Of a stretch of 64,000 bases of DNA, positions 50,289 through 58,609 are shown in pieces. Below the pieces are notes generated by a model that worked only from the letters and a program-made list of their open reading frames with translations, did no database searches and was not told the DNA's origin. The position numbers were made by a program, and so were the translations under genes. Source of the DNA: Candidatus Binataceae bacterium (GTDB lineage Bacteria > Desulfobacterota > Binatia > Binatales > Binataceae); the NCBI GenBank assembly GCA_035508495.1, contig DATJMX010000040.1, forward strand, positions 109,870 through 173,869, given 5' to 3'. Each line of letters begins with the position of its first letter. The first letter of the stretch is position 1.

Positions 50289-51941
50289 CTAGCGCATCGG
50301 CGGCGCCAGCATGTGAGTTACTACTGGGGGTTCGGTGCCTGTATGGAAGGAGCGGACGTAGAGTTCCGTTTCGCTATCGCTGACGGTCAGGCGATAGTGC
50401 TGGCGCATGTGCTCGCCCCAGCTTTCGACGACGAATGTCTCGAGATAGCGGCCGGGGTCGGCGATATCTACAAAAATACTCCAGGCCATCGCGCCGTCGC
50501 GGCGGCGGATCGTCGCGAGCGCCTGCATTGCGCGCTCGAACTCGGCGGCTCGGCGCGGATCGATCCGGAACTCGGTCGTGATCGCGACCGGGCCGCGTTG
50601 CGGATCGATCTCCTCATGCGTCACCGGCATCTGCCAGTGCACCCATGGTTTCGGATCGAAATGCTCCGCATCGCTGATCGAGAAGCGCCACACGAACGTG
50701 AGACAGCAGGCGAGGAAGAGAGCAGAGTAATCGAGTGCGCCGCGAATGCCGATTTGCGATGCCAGAAAGCCCCATCCTACGCTGCCCAGCGCGAGACCGC
50801 CCTGGATTACGAGCAGGTACATCGAGAGCGCCCGCGCCCGCACCCATGACGGTAGCGCCATCTGCGCTGCGCTGTTGAATGTTGTCGTGGTGGCGACCCA
50901 TGCCAAGCCGGCGCCCATCGTCGCGAGCCACACGACGTGAACATCATGGGTCGATGCGATAGTTGCGTTGACGGCGGCGAACAGCACGCCGCCGCTCATC
51001 GCGACCAAATCGATTGAGAGTGCGCGCCGAATCATCGGCAGCACGAATCCGCCGATTCCCGCGCCGACGCCGAAAAACGCGACCAGGATTCCGTATCCTG
51101 TGGCACTGAGATGGAGCTCGACACGCGCGACGAGCGGCAGCACCGCCCACATCGCGCTGGTGCCGATTGCGAATAGAAACGAGCGCAGCAGGACCGCTCT
51201 GAGCGCGGGCGTGAAGCGAACGTAGCGCAGCCCGGCGCGCACCGCGCCTGCGACGCGCTCTGCGGGCAGCATGCTTTTTTTCGGCGTGCGCCGCCACGAC
51301 ATCAGCACGCCAATCACGCCGATGAACGAGGCAGCATTGGCGAGAAACGCGACGCCGGAGCCCCACGCCGAAACGATCAGGCCGCCGATCGCAGGGCCGA
51401 TACCGCGTGCGACATTGAACTGCATGCTGTTGAGCACGACCGCTTCGCGAATCTCGTCGCGCTCGACCAGCTCGGGCACGATCGCCTGCCATCCGGGACC
51501 GTTGAGTGCCGCGCCGAGTCCAAGCGAGAAGCTCAGTCCGAGCAGCATCCACGGCGTGGTCAGATGAAACACCGACAGGACGCCGAGCGTGCCCGCCGAC
51601 GCGAGCATCCAGAATTGCGCGACGATGAGAAGGCGGCGGCGGTCGGCAATATCGGCGAGCGCGCCCGCCACAAGCGCCAGCAGGAAGTAGGGGAGGTTCA
51701 CCGCGGTCTGGATCAACGAAACCATCACGGGCGACGGCGCGAGCGAGGTCATCAGCCATGACGCGCCAACGTCCTGGATCCAGGTGCCGACGTTGGACGC
51801 GAATGCAGTGGCGAGCAGCGCAAGAAAGATCGTGTGATGCAACGGAGCGAGCGTTCCGCCCGCTCCATGCGAAGGCGATGGCTGTTCCGAAGGTTTGGAG
51901 TGAACTTCGGGCGCTATCTGCGGCGACGCGGCAGGCGACAC
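50289..51941 (-). CDS. MFS exporter with C-terminal soluble domain (MFS_3-like)
   Basis: This 550-aa protein has 12 hydrophobic helices to about residue 435 and a soluble tail. The first half has SNVGTWIQDVGASWLMTSL and ALADIADRRRLLI; later come FNVARGIGPAIGGLIVSAWG and LPSWVRARALSMYLLV. These motifs fit the enterobactin-exporter-like transmembrane secretion effector group. The tail (about 440-545), with EFRIDPRRAAEFERAMQ, looks like an ABM-type ferredoxin fold that occurs in these proteins. The GTG start overlaps the stop of the 177-aa gene by one base. The substrate is unknown. Confidence 0.7.
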   Translation of the reverse strand: MSPAASPQIAPEVHSKPSEQPSPSHGAGGTLAPLHHTIFLALLATAFASNVGTWIQDVGASWLMTSLAPSPVMVSLIQTAVNLPYFLLALVAGALADIADRRRLLIVAQFWMLASAGTLGVLSVFHLTTPWMLLGLSFSLGLGAALNGPGWQAIVPELVERDEIREAVVLNSMQFNVARGIGPAIGGLIVSAWGSGVAFLANAASFIGVIGVLMSWRRTPKKSMLPAERVAGAVRAGLRYVRFTPALRAVLLRSFLFAIGTSAMWAVLPLVARVELHLSATGYGILVAFFGVGAGIGGFVLPMIRRALSIDLVAMSGGVLFAAVNATIASTHDVHVVWLATMGAGLAWVATTTTFNSAAQMALPSWVRARALSMYLLVIQGGLALGSVGWGFLASQIGIRGALDYSALFLACCLTFVWRFSISDAEHFDPKPWVHWQMPVTHEEIDPQRGPVAITTEFRIDPRRAAEFERAMQALATIRRRDGAMAWSIFVDIADPGRYLETFVVESWGEHMRQHYRLTVSDSETELYVRSFHTGTEPPVVTHMLAPPMR

Positions 51942-52474
51942 TAGTTAGCGCGACGAGTCCGCGGTTTGCGATTCCTCACACGCGGCGCGCTCACGCGATG
52001 CGTGACGACTACCGGTGAACGCCGCACCAGCGGCCGCCGCACCGTGCCGGCAATGCGCCGCGATTTCCAGTCCATCAACGCACGGCGCAGATACGCAGGG
52101 TCGATGCCGAGCGTCTCGCACACGGCGACGTATGAGAATGGACCATCGGCGGAATCGTTTTGAATCCACTGGTCGGTTTCGTAAAAGAGCCGGCGCCGCG
52201 TAGCGTTGGGTGCGCCGACATTGGCCTGGAAGCATCGCACCGCGTCTTCGAGCACGGCCATCAGCAGCCGCTTATATGGGATGATGCGATCATCCTGCTT
52301 CTTCAGCGCGCCGAAGAACTGCACCGGCAATATCGCGCCGGAGTCGAACGGAGAGCTGTCGTAATCGCGATACGAGCTCGGTGTTGAACTCGGCGCGCCG
52401 GAGTTATTCGAGCGTGATGCTTCCGCTGGTGATTCAACGGATGCGACTGTGGTTGAAGTTTCGTTGTCGTTCAT
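51941..52474 (-). CDS. hypothetical basic protein, 177 aa
   Basis: I cannot assign this protein to a named family. The first 45 residues are Ser/Pro-rich and look disordered. A compact helical middle part follows (about 50-140: YKRLLMAVLEDAVRCFQ, RRRLFYETDQWI, VCETLGIDPAYLRRALMDW). The end is strongly basic and Arg-rich (RRPLVRRSP, NRKPRTRR). The middle reads like a helix-turn-helix-type domain, and the tail suggests nucleic-acid binding. A GAGG sits ahead of the ATG. It overlaps the MFS gene by one base, so the two are probably translated together; a regulator for the exporter is conceivable. Confidence 0.6.
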   Translation of the reverse strand: MNDNETSTTVASVESPAEASRSNNSGAPSSTPSSYRDYDSSPFDSGAILPVQFFGALKKQDDRIIPYKRLLMAVLEDAVRCFQANVGAPNATRRRLFYETDQWIQNDSADGPFSYVAVCETLGIDPAYLRRALMDWKSRRIAGTVRRPLVRRSPVVVTHRVSAPRVRNRKPRTRRAN

Positions 52475-52530
52475 CGCTATCCTCAGCGGCGGCGGCGCGG
52501 CGAAGCACCGCCGTCAAGTTGATGTTCAAT

Positions 52531-53229
52531 TCAACGTAAGTCGAAGAACAGAAGTTCCGCCGGTTCGAGAGCTTTGAGCTCGAGTCCTGATTCATCGCTG
52601 ATGGCGGCGCCGTCGCCTTCGCCGAGCCTCGAATCGCCGAGCCTGACCGCGCCGCGCGCTACCTGTAGCCATCCGAAGCGTCCCGGCTTGATCTGCTTCG
52701 CGACCGATTCTCCAGCGGCGAGCGTCGCAACCGAAATCTCCACATCCTGATGCACCGTGAGCTCGTTGCCGTGAGCATCCCGCGATGCGAGCTCGATAAA
52801 CTTGCCGCGTGACGAATCGTGATCGAACGAACGCTGCTCGTAGCCCGGCTTGAGCCCTGCTTTTTCCGGCAAGATCCAGATTTGCAGGAAGTGCACCGGC
52901 TTATCGCGCGACGGATTGAATTCGCTGTGCATGATTCCCGTGCCCGCCGACATCCTCTGCACTTCGCCCGGACGAATCACCGAGCCGTTACCGAGGCTGT
53001 CGCGATGCTGGAGCTCGCCGTCGAGGACGTAGGTAACGATTTCCATGTCGCGGTGGCCGTGGGTTGCGAAACCGCCGGCCGGCGCGACGCGATCGTCGTT
53101 AATCACGCGCAGATCGCGGAAGCCCATCTGTTGCGGGTCGTGGTAGTCGCCGAATGAAAACGAGTGGCGGCTGTCGAGCCAATCGAGGTGGGTCCTTCCC
53201 CGTTCCGGAGCTTTGCGAATAGCAATCAT
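52531..53229 (-). CDS. pirin family protein (YhaK/YhhW type)
   Basis: This bicupin protein has about 232 aa. It shows LDSRHSFSFGDYHDP, GGFATHGHRDMEIVTYVL with the metal His pair, LQHRDSLGNGSVIRPGE, and AGTGIMHSEFN with further ligands. Some pirins show quercetinase activity and others act as redox sensors; this one's role is not readable. ATG 53229 matches the family start. A longer frame upstream adds 45 residues unlike pirins. It is 57 bases from the next minus-strand gene and may share its transcript. Confidence 0.8.
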   Translation of the reverse strand: MIAIRKAPERGRTHLDWLDSRHSFSFGDYHDPQQMGFRDLRVINDDRVAPAGGFATHGHRDMEIVTYVLDGELQHRDSLGNGSVIRPGEVQRMSAGTGIMHSEFNPSRDKPVHFLQIWILPEKAGLKPGYEQRSFDHDSSRGKFIELASRDAHGNELTVHQDVEISVATLAAGESVAKQIKPGRFGWLQVARGAVRLGDSRLGEGDGAAISDESGLELKALEPAELLFFDLR

Positions 53230-53368
53230 CGGATTCCGTTCTTTCCGCCGGCGAAATCGTTCTAATTTTTCCGCCGTCGATTCGATGTTGAGAAACCGCG
53301 CCAGGTTACGCGGAAGAGACGCTTCGAACAGAAGTTCGTTGCGCAAGCCCGGCGCAAGCGCCAAAAGA

Positions 53369-53401
53369 AAAGGCCGGAGAGCATCGCGCCCTCCGGCCTT
53401 T
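53369..53401 (-). terminator. rho-independent terminator of the P450 gene
   Basis: The inverted repeat AAAGGCCGGAG / CTCCGGCCTTT has an 11-bp stem and an 11-base loop. Read on the minus strand it is followed by TTTTCTTTT. It lies 22 bases after the P450 stop, just where that transcript should end, and before the pirin gene on the same strand. Confidence 0.8.
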
Positions 53402-53422
53402 CAATCTAATCACTCTGTCGAG

Positions 53423-54679
53423 CTATTGCACGGCGGGCTTCAGCTTGAACTTTATCGGCATATGCTTGATGCCGCCGACGAAGCTCGAGCGTAGCCGCTC
53501 GATGGGGCCGTTCAGCTCCGCGTATTCGAGGCGCTCCATGAGCTGGCGATAGATCACCTCGAGCTCGAGGCGCGCGAGGTTGGCGCCGAGGCAGAAGTGC
53601 TCGCCGATGCCGAACGCGACATGCGGATTGGGCGTGCGGCCGACGTCGAACTTGAATGAATCTTCGAATACTTCCTCGTCGCGATTCGCTGACGGATAGA
53701 AGAGGCAGAGTGATTCGCCGGCACGGATTTTCTGGCCGCGGATCTCGGTGTCTTCGGTGGCAGTGCGGGTGAACTGGATGACCGGCGAAGTCCATCGCAC
53801 GATCTCTTCGACCGCGGTTTTGATCAGCGACGGATCCTTCTGGAGGCGGCGGAACTGCTCGGGATTTTCGATCAGCGCCTGCAGGCCTCCGGTCGTCGCG
53901 TTGCGCGTCGTTTCGTTGCCGGCGACGACGAGCAGCAGGTAGTACGAGAGCATCTCGAATTGCGGCATCGGACCGCCGTTCACCGTGGAGTTGGCGACGA
54001 TGCTGGTGATGTCGTTGGTCGGATTCTTGATGCGCTTGTTCACCATCTCGGTGAAATAGTTGAAAAGCTCCATCCGCGCCTGGTCGAAGGTCTCGTCCTG
54101 CGAGCCGCCCTCCTGGAACTCAGGGTCGCCGCCGCCGATAACCTGGTTGGTCCAGCGGAACAGCCGGTCCCAATCCTGATGCGGAACGCCGAGCAGCTCG
54201 GCGATAACTGCCAGTGGAATCTTCGACGAAATATCGATGACGAAATCGCATTCGGTGCGCCCCACCAGCTTGTCGAGGACCTCGCGCGTGACGCGCTCGA
54301 TCTCGGGCTGAAGCTCGCGCACCGCGCGCGGTGTGAAGCGGCGGCTGACGATCGTGCGATAGTCGCCATGCTCAGGCGGATCCATGTTCAGCAGATGACG
54401 AAAGGGCGGCACCGGCTCTTCGTCGGAGGGCTGATCGGGAACGAAGACCAGCAGCCGCTTCGAGTTGATGAAGAGCTTCGGCTGCTTGGAGATCTGCACG
54501 ATATCGGCGTGCTTGGTGATCGCCCAGAACGGATCGGTGTGCGGCCATTCGCACCAGAAGACCGGCTTGTGCCTGCGGAGATACGCCCACTCCGCGTGCG
54601 GGTACCCGTTCTTCGCGTAATGGTCGGGTCCGATGATGTTGATGTTGCTCGGTGAGAACTGATGCTCTTGGGTTTGCAT
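53423..54679 (-). CDS. cytochrome P450
   Basis: This 418-aa soluble P450 has all family signatures: the I-helix LLLVVAGNETTRN, the ExxR motif in EEIVRW, and the haem loop FGIGEHFCLGANLAR with Cys363 as axial ligand. The opening IGPDHYAKNGYPH and the whole layout resemble the CYP124/125/142 sterol- and lipid-oxidising group. Its substrate might be a terpenoid, steroid or fatty acid, but that is inference. A 3Fe-4S ferredoxin gene lies 76 bases upstream on the same strand and probably feeds it electrons. A terminator follows. Confidence 0.85.
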   Translation of the reverse strand: MQTQEHQFSPSNINIIGPDHYAKNGYPHAEWAYLRRHKPVFWCEWPHTDPFWAITKHADIVQISKQPKLFINSKRLLVFVPDQPSDEEPVPPFRHLLNMDPPEHGDYRTIVSRRFTPRAVRELQPEIERVTREVLDKLVGRTECDFVIDISSKIPLAVIAELLGVPHQDWDRLFRWTNQVIGGGDPEFQEGGSQDETFDQARMELFNYFTEMVNKRIKNPTNDITSIVANSTVNGGPMPQFEMLSYYLLLVVAGNETTRNATTGGLQALIENPEQFRRLQKDPSLIKTAVEEIVRWTSPVIQFTRTATEDTEIRGQKIRAGESLCLFYPSANRDEEVFEDSFKFDVGRTPNPHVAFGIGEHFCLGANLARLELEVIYRQLMERLEYAELNGPIERLRSSFVGGIKHMPIKFKLKPAVQ

Positions 54680-54755
54680 TTACGGCTCGCTCCGGAAACC
54701 CGGATTGTCTGCCTGATTGTGCCTTGTCGTTGATCGCGAGGCGACGGCCTGTTGG

Positions 54756-54947
54756 CTAATTCTCAACGGTGATCGCCTGGCGCGGGCAGAGCCGCGCCGC
54801 GAGCTTGACCCGCTCCTGGTTGGCGCCGGACGGGTTCTGGATCAGCACTCGAGCCTTGTCGTCGTCACCAACCTCGAAAACTTCGGGCGCAGATTCCTGG
54901 CATCGCATGTTCCCTTCGCAAAGTTTCAAATCCACGATGACTTTCAT
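54756..54947 (-). CDS. 3Fe-4S ferredoxin, P450 redox partner
   Basis: This 63-aa ferredoxin is of the type that accompanies bacterial P450s. Only three cluster cysteines are present: Cys10 and Cys16 in CEGNMRCQESAPEVFEV and Cys54 in RLCPRQAITV. That matches a 3Fe-4S centre. The start is the ATG at 54947, preceded by AAGGAGA at ideal spacing. It is read in the same direction as the P450 76 bases on, and divergently from the LLM oxidoreductase. No ferredoxin reductase is visible nearby. Confidence 0.85.
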   Translation of the reverse strand: MKVIVDLKLCEGNMRCQESAPEVFEVGDDDKARVLIQNPSGANQERVKLAARLCPRQAITVEN

Positions 54948-55115
54948 CGAATGTCTCCTTGCCTCGGTCTCGATCGCGTTGCGATCACATCTGAATCGTC
55001 GGCACCTGAATCTTAGTTGACGCATTGCCGACTGCCTAGCGACGGTTCCACCCAGCCCGCGATTGCGCGCGATGAATCGAAAGCGCTAAACGATGACTCG
55101 CAGGAGGATCGACCC

Positions 55116-55958
55116 ATGGCCAAGTTTGGAATCTCGATGTTTCCCACCGACTACGCGATCCAGCCCATCGAGCTCGCCGTCGCGGCCGAAGAGCGCGGCT
55201 TCGAGTCGATGTTCTTTCCCGAGCACACGCATATTCCGGCGTCGCGCAAGACGCCGTTCCCCGGCGGCACCGAGCTGCCGAAGGAATACTGGCATACGCA
55301 TGATCCATTCGTGGCGCTGGGCGCCGCCGCAGCGGTGACGAAAAAGCTCCGGCTCGGCACGGGCGTATGCCTCGTTATCGAGCGCGATCCGATCACGCTC
55401 GCCAAGGAAGTCGCGTCGCTCGACCTGATCTCGGGCGGGCGCGTCGAGCTCGGAATTGGCGCCGGATGGAACGTCGAGGAGATGGAAAACCACGGCGCGC
55501 AGTTCAAGCGCCGTTGGAAAATCGTCAAGGAAAAAGTCCTCGCGATGCGCCAGATCTGGAGCAACGAAGCAGCCGAGTTCCACGGCGAGTTCGTCAACTT
55601 CGATCCCATCTGGTCGTATCCCAAGCCAGTGCAGGCAGGCGGGCCGCCGGTCCTGCTCGGCTCGCAATCGCCGAAATCCTTCGAGCGCGTAGCCGAGTAT
55701 TGCGATGGATGGATGCCGATCAACTTCCCGCGCGCTGATTTCTCCGCGAGTATCGCCAAGCTGCGCGAGGCCGAAAAGAAGGCCGGCACGAAGCACAAGT
55801 CGGTGTCGATGTTCGGCGTCGGTCCCAGCGAGGAGAGCCTCAAGAAGTTCCTCGACCTCGGGATGGAGCGGCTCATCTTCGCGCTGCCGCCTGCGCCGCG
55901 CGATACCGTGCTGCCGATGCTCGACAATTACGCGAAACTGATGGCCAAGTATCACTAA
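55116..55958 (+). CDS. LLM class F420-dependent oxidoreductase
   Basis: This TIM-barrel enzyme of about 280 aa belongs to the luciferase-like/F420 family. It shows FGISMFPTDYAIQPIELAVA, FESMFFPEHTHIPASRKTPF, LRLGTGVCLVIERDPITLAK and GRVELGIGAGWNVEEMENHG. These are hallmarks of the TIGR03619-like group, which uses coenzyme F420 or FMN. AGGAGG lies before ATG 55116. It is divergent from the ferredoxin-P450 pair, so the three may share control and a pathway. The substrate is unknown. Confidence 0.8.
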   Translation: MAKFGISMFPTDYAIQPIELAVAAEERGFESMFFPEHTHIPASRKTPFPGGTELPKEYWHTHDPFVALGAAAAVTKKLRLGTGVCLVIERDPITLAKEVASLDLISGGRVELGIGAGWNVEEMENHGAQFKRRWKIVKEKVLAMRQIWSNEAAEFHGEFVNFDPIWSYPKPVQAGGPPVLLGSQSPKSFERVAEYCDGWMPINFPRADFSASIAKLREAEKKAGTKHKSVSMFGVGPSEESLKKFLDLGMERLIFALPPAPRDTVLPMLDNYAKLMAKYH

Positions 55959-55992
55959 GCGGCGGAATCGGTAGAAAAGTTGCGCCGGAGCC

Positions 55993-56021
55993 TTGACTGC
56001 GAAGGAGGAGCCTTTTAGTCT
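55993..56021 (+). promoter_or_regulatory. candidate sigma70 promoter of the Rrf2 gene
   Basis: TTGACT (55993-55998) and TAGTCT (56016-56021) are separated by 17 bases. The -35 is a five-of-six match; the -10 is only three of six. The -10 lies in a TTTAGTCTAG stretch that recurs before the next gene, so a regulator bound there would block this promoter. It would start transcripts a few bases before the ATG at 56036. Confidence 0.4.
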
Positions 56022-56035
56022 AGCCAGCCGATAGG

Positions 56036-56494
56036 ATGCTTTCGAAGAAGACCAAGTATGCGCTCAAGGCTATGATGGTACTGGCGAAGGAGTATGGGCA
56101 GGGGCCGGTGCTGATCTCGGACATCGCGCAGCGCGAGGGGATTCCGCGGAAATTCCTCGAACTCATCCTGCTCGAGCTCCGCAACCAGGGGGTTCTGCAG
56201 AGCAAGAAGGGCAAAGGGGGTGGATATTTCCTGGGCCGCCCGCCTCGGCAGATCAGCGTCGGGCAGATCGTACGGATTCTCGATGGTCCGCTTGCCCCGC
56301 TGCCCTGCGTGAGCAAGACCGCTTACATGCGGTGCCGCGAGTGCCGCGACGAGCGCACTTGCGGCATCAGGATGGTGATGAAAGAGGTGCGCGACGCGAC
56401 CGCGAAAATTCTCGATTCGACAACGCTCGACGACATGCTGCATCGAGTCGAGATGGCGGTGACCGGCAAGGAATCGTTCGCCTATTCGATCTGA
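56036..56494 (+). CDS. Rrf2 family transcriptional regulator
   Basis: This 152-aa winged-helix regulator opens a sulfate uptake locus. It shows YALKAMMVLAKEYGQGPVLI, ISDIAQREGIPRKFLELILL (the recognition helix) and SKKGKGGGYFLGR (the wing). After the DNA-binding part come four cysteines, Cys91, Cys100, Cys103 and Cys109, near the positions where IscR and NsrR hold Fe-S clusters. Another Rrf2 protein, CymR, controls sulfur genes in Bacillus. The neighbours (YezD, Sbp, CysT, CysW, CysA) make a sulfur-responsive repressor likely. A cysteine-liganded cluster or thiol sensing is inferred. Confidence 0.85.
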   Translation: MLSKKTKYALKAMMVLAKEYGQGPVLISDIAQREGIPRKFLELILLELRNQGVLQSKKGKGGGYFLGRPPRQISVGQIVRILDGPLAPLPCVSKTAYMRCRECRDERTCGIRMVMKEVRDATAKILDSTTLDDMLHRVEMAVTGKESFAYSI

Positions 56495-56512
56495 AAATTT
56501 TTTTGGAGCATT

Positions 56513-56533
56513 AGTCTACTAACTAAATAGACT
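56513..56533. promoter_or_regulatory. candidate Rrf2 operator, inverted repeat
   Basis: AGTCTA (56513-56518) and TAGACT (56528-56533) form a perfect inverted repeat with a nine-base spacer, 17 bases ahead of the YezD gene. The left arm extends as TTAGTCTA, which also occurs at the promoter of the Rrf2 gene (56016-56022 region). A plausible TTGGAG and TAGACT lie 18 bases apart around it. This looks like the operator of the adjacent regulator. Confidence 0.55.
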
Positions 56534-56549
56534 CAATGGGGATGATGGA

Positions 56550-56741
56550 ATGAAGCCAGAGCTGCGCATAGACCGAAGACCTGAATTCGATGCTCCCGGC
56601 GCGGACGAGATCCTGAGTCGCATCGCCAGCGCGATTCGCGGCGTGCGCTTTGGAGCCGTCGAGATCGTAATCCAGGATTCCCGGGTAGTTCAGATCGAAC
56701 GCAAGGAAAAGTTTCGCTTCGATAAGCCGTCGCGCTTTTAG
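56550..56741 (+). CDS. yezD: YezD/DUF2292 small protein
   Basis: This 63-aa protein matches the YezD (DUF2292) family: a predicted helix with RIASAIRGVRFGAVEIVIQD, followed by SRVVQIERKEKFRF. Its length is about that of B. subtilis YezD, which is expressed with sulfur genes under CymR. The biochemical role is not known. Here it lies between an Rrf2 regulator and the sulfate transporter genes, with an inverted-repeat operator ahead and a terminator at its stop codon. This conserved context makes a function in sulfur supply plausible. Confidence 0.75.
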   Translation: MKPELRIDRRPEFDAPGADEILSRIASAIRGVRFGAVEIVIQDSRVVQIERKEKFRFDKPSRF

Positions 56742-56754
56742 CGCGAGGTTTTTT
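56730..56754 (+). terminator. rho-independent terminator at the yezD stop
   Basis: TCGCGCT (56730-56736), a TTT loop and AGCGCGA (56740-56746) form a seven-pair GC-rich stem followed by GGTTTTTT. The stop codon of yezD lies inside the hairpin. It should end some transcripts before the outer-membrane protein and sulfate transporter genes, so yezD may be made in excess or independently. Confidence 0.65.
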
Positions 56755-56861
56755 GGCAGGAGCGCTGAACCGGGGAAGGATTCGGCGCCTGAGAGCCGTG
56801 ATGCACAAACCGCGAGCTGGCCGGACATCCGGAGGTTCCAGAAGTATGAGGAGTCTCTTCG

Positions 56862-58580
56862 ATGGCAAATCATTCGTTGCCACACCCGGCCGCTGCGACT
56901 GCGCGGCCCTTTCGCCAGATCATAACCGCTCTACTGCTGGCGATGATTTGCATGCTCTCGACGCGGGCCTGGGGGCAGTCCGCGGCGCCTGCGATCAACC
57001 TCTTCGTGAATCCGAAAACCAAGGTCGTCTATACCGAGGCAGGACCGGGACGCGTGCCGCTCGGTACCTTCGGCCAGATCAAGTCCGCGACCCAGATGGA
57101 GCGCGATATCGAGGCGAAGACGCAGGCTCAACTCGCTCAGCAGCAGCGCGCGCTCGCCCTGCAGTTCGAAGCGCAGCAGGAACAACAGCGCCAGTGGAAC
57201 GCCGAAATCTCGAAAGAAGTTTCCGACATGTACCCGGCATGGCGCGATTTCGGCGACCGTTGGTACAAGAAAATTTCCGTCGGCACCCTGGTTTACGGCG
57301 ACTGGTCGATGTACACGCATACCGGCTGGGGCCCGCAGTTCCTCGAGAACATCTACACGCCTGGTCCCGGCAACAACGAATGGAATTCGTTCGATATCAC
57401 GCGTGCCTACCTCGATACGCGATTCGCGCCGAGCGAGGATCTGAGCCTGCGGCTTACGCCCGAGCTTTATAAGCAATTTGGCACTGCGCAGCCTGACAAG
57501 ATCGGCCGTCTGAGCGCCGTTAACTCAAACCTCGACGGTTCCGAGGGCGTTCGAATCAAGTATGCATATCTCGATTACAAGACCTTTTTCAGAAAGGTTC
57601 TGAGATTCGAACCGGCCAAGGAAGATGTACTCACTTTCGGCATCCAGCAGAACCCATTTATCACCTGGGAAGAAAATCTCTGGGGCTACCGCTACGTCAC
57701 ACTTTCGCCATGGAACTATGCGGGCCTAAGCTCGGCGGCGATTGGACTGCGCCTCGGCGGACCGATCAAGTTCCACGAGAAGCAGTATATCGATTACGAA
57801 GTCGGCGCTTTCGACAACGGCACCTACAAGCAGTATGACGCCAGCAGCACGAAGCAGGTAATGGGCCGCGTTTCCGTGTATCCCTTCGGTGCAAAATCGC
57901 AGTTCCAGGGGCTGGGGCTCACCGGGTTCTATCAATACGCGTACCCCAATACCTATGCGCCCGATCGCACACTGGCGGCGACTTCGTCTGCGCCGCTGGC
58001 TTTCAATGCCGGCGCGAACGGACACATCGTCCGATCCGCGCTGACCGTTTCCTATCAGGGCGATAGCTGGCAGCTTGCCGCCCAGTACGACTGGGGTCAT
58101 AACGCATTCAACGCGAGTAGCTATTTCAACGGCGCCGCTCCGGTTGACGCGTTCAGCTCGAGCTTCGTATCGCCGGCGCCCACATCTATATACGGGCCGT
58201 GGGCGAAGATGGTTGGGATCTTCCAGAATCCCAGCAACACCGTTCAGCAGGGCGTCGACCTGTTCGGTCACTGGGACATTCCGGAGACTCCGTTCGATCT
58301 GTTCGGTCTCTACAGCTGGTTTCAGCCCAACACCAAGGTCACCAAGAACCCGCTTGATTTCGAGCGATGGGTGGGTGGGATCGAATGGAAGGTTAACAAG
58401 AATCTGCGGATCGCACTGGATAGTCAGAATCTTCTCTACTATCACGGCCAGTTCACTGTGCCGGCCTCGGAACTCGCCAACTTCACTACCTTCACCAAGG
58501 CGAGTCCGCCGTTCAGTGTGAGTAATGCCGTTCCAACCGACGTTCACGCCTTCTACCTCAACCTCGAGTTCCGCTACTAA
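56862..58580 (+). CDS. outer-membrane beta-barrel porin-like protein
   Basis: This 572-aa protein has a signal peptide (hydrophobic core [17 protein letters not shown]). A Gln/Ala-rich coiled-coil segment follows at about 80-125 ([20 protein letters not shown]). Then comes a long run of alternating hydrophobic strands ending in the aromatic FRY expected of outer-membrane barrels. The coiled coil could form a trimer or span the periplasm, as in DcaP-like porins. It lies between yezD and the sulfate-binding protein, so passage of sulfate or organosulfur compounds is plausible but inferred. No specific substrate motif is known to me. Confidence 0.7.
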   Translation: MANHSLPHPAAATARPFRQIITALLLAMICMLSTRAWGQSAAPAINLFVNPKTKVVYTEAGPGRVPLGTFGQIKSATQMERDIEAKTQAQLAQQQRALALQFEAQQEQQRQWNAEISKEVSDMYPAWRDFGDRWYKKISVGTLVYGDWSMYTHTGWGPQFLENIYTPGPGNNEWNSFDITRAYLDTRFAPSEDLSLRLTPELYKQFGTAQPDKIGRLSAVNSNLDGSEGVRIKYAYLDYKTFFRKVLRFEPAKEDVLTFGIQQNPFITWEENLWGYRYVTLSPWNYAGLSSAAIGLRLGGPIKFHEKQYIDYEVGAFDNGTYKQYDASSTKQVMGRVSVYPFGAKSQFQGLGLTGFYQYAYPNTYAPDRTLAATSSAPLAFNAGANGHIVRSALTVSYQGDSWQLAAQYDWGHNAFNASSYFNGAAPVDAFSSSFVSPAPTSIYGPWAKMVGIFQNPSNTVQQGVDLFGHWDIPETPFDLFGLYSWFQPNTKVTKNPLDFERWVGGIEWKVNKNLRIALDSQNLLYYHGQFTVPASELANFTTFTKASPPFSVSNAVPTDVHAFYLNLEFRY

Positions 58581-58609
58581 CTCGGAACTATCAGGAACCG
58601 GAATCATCA

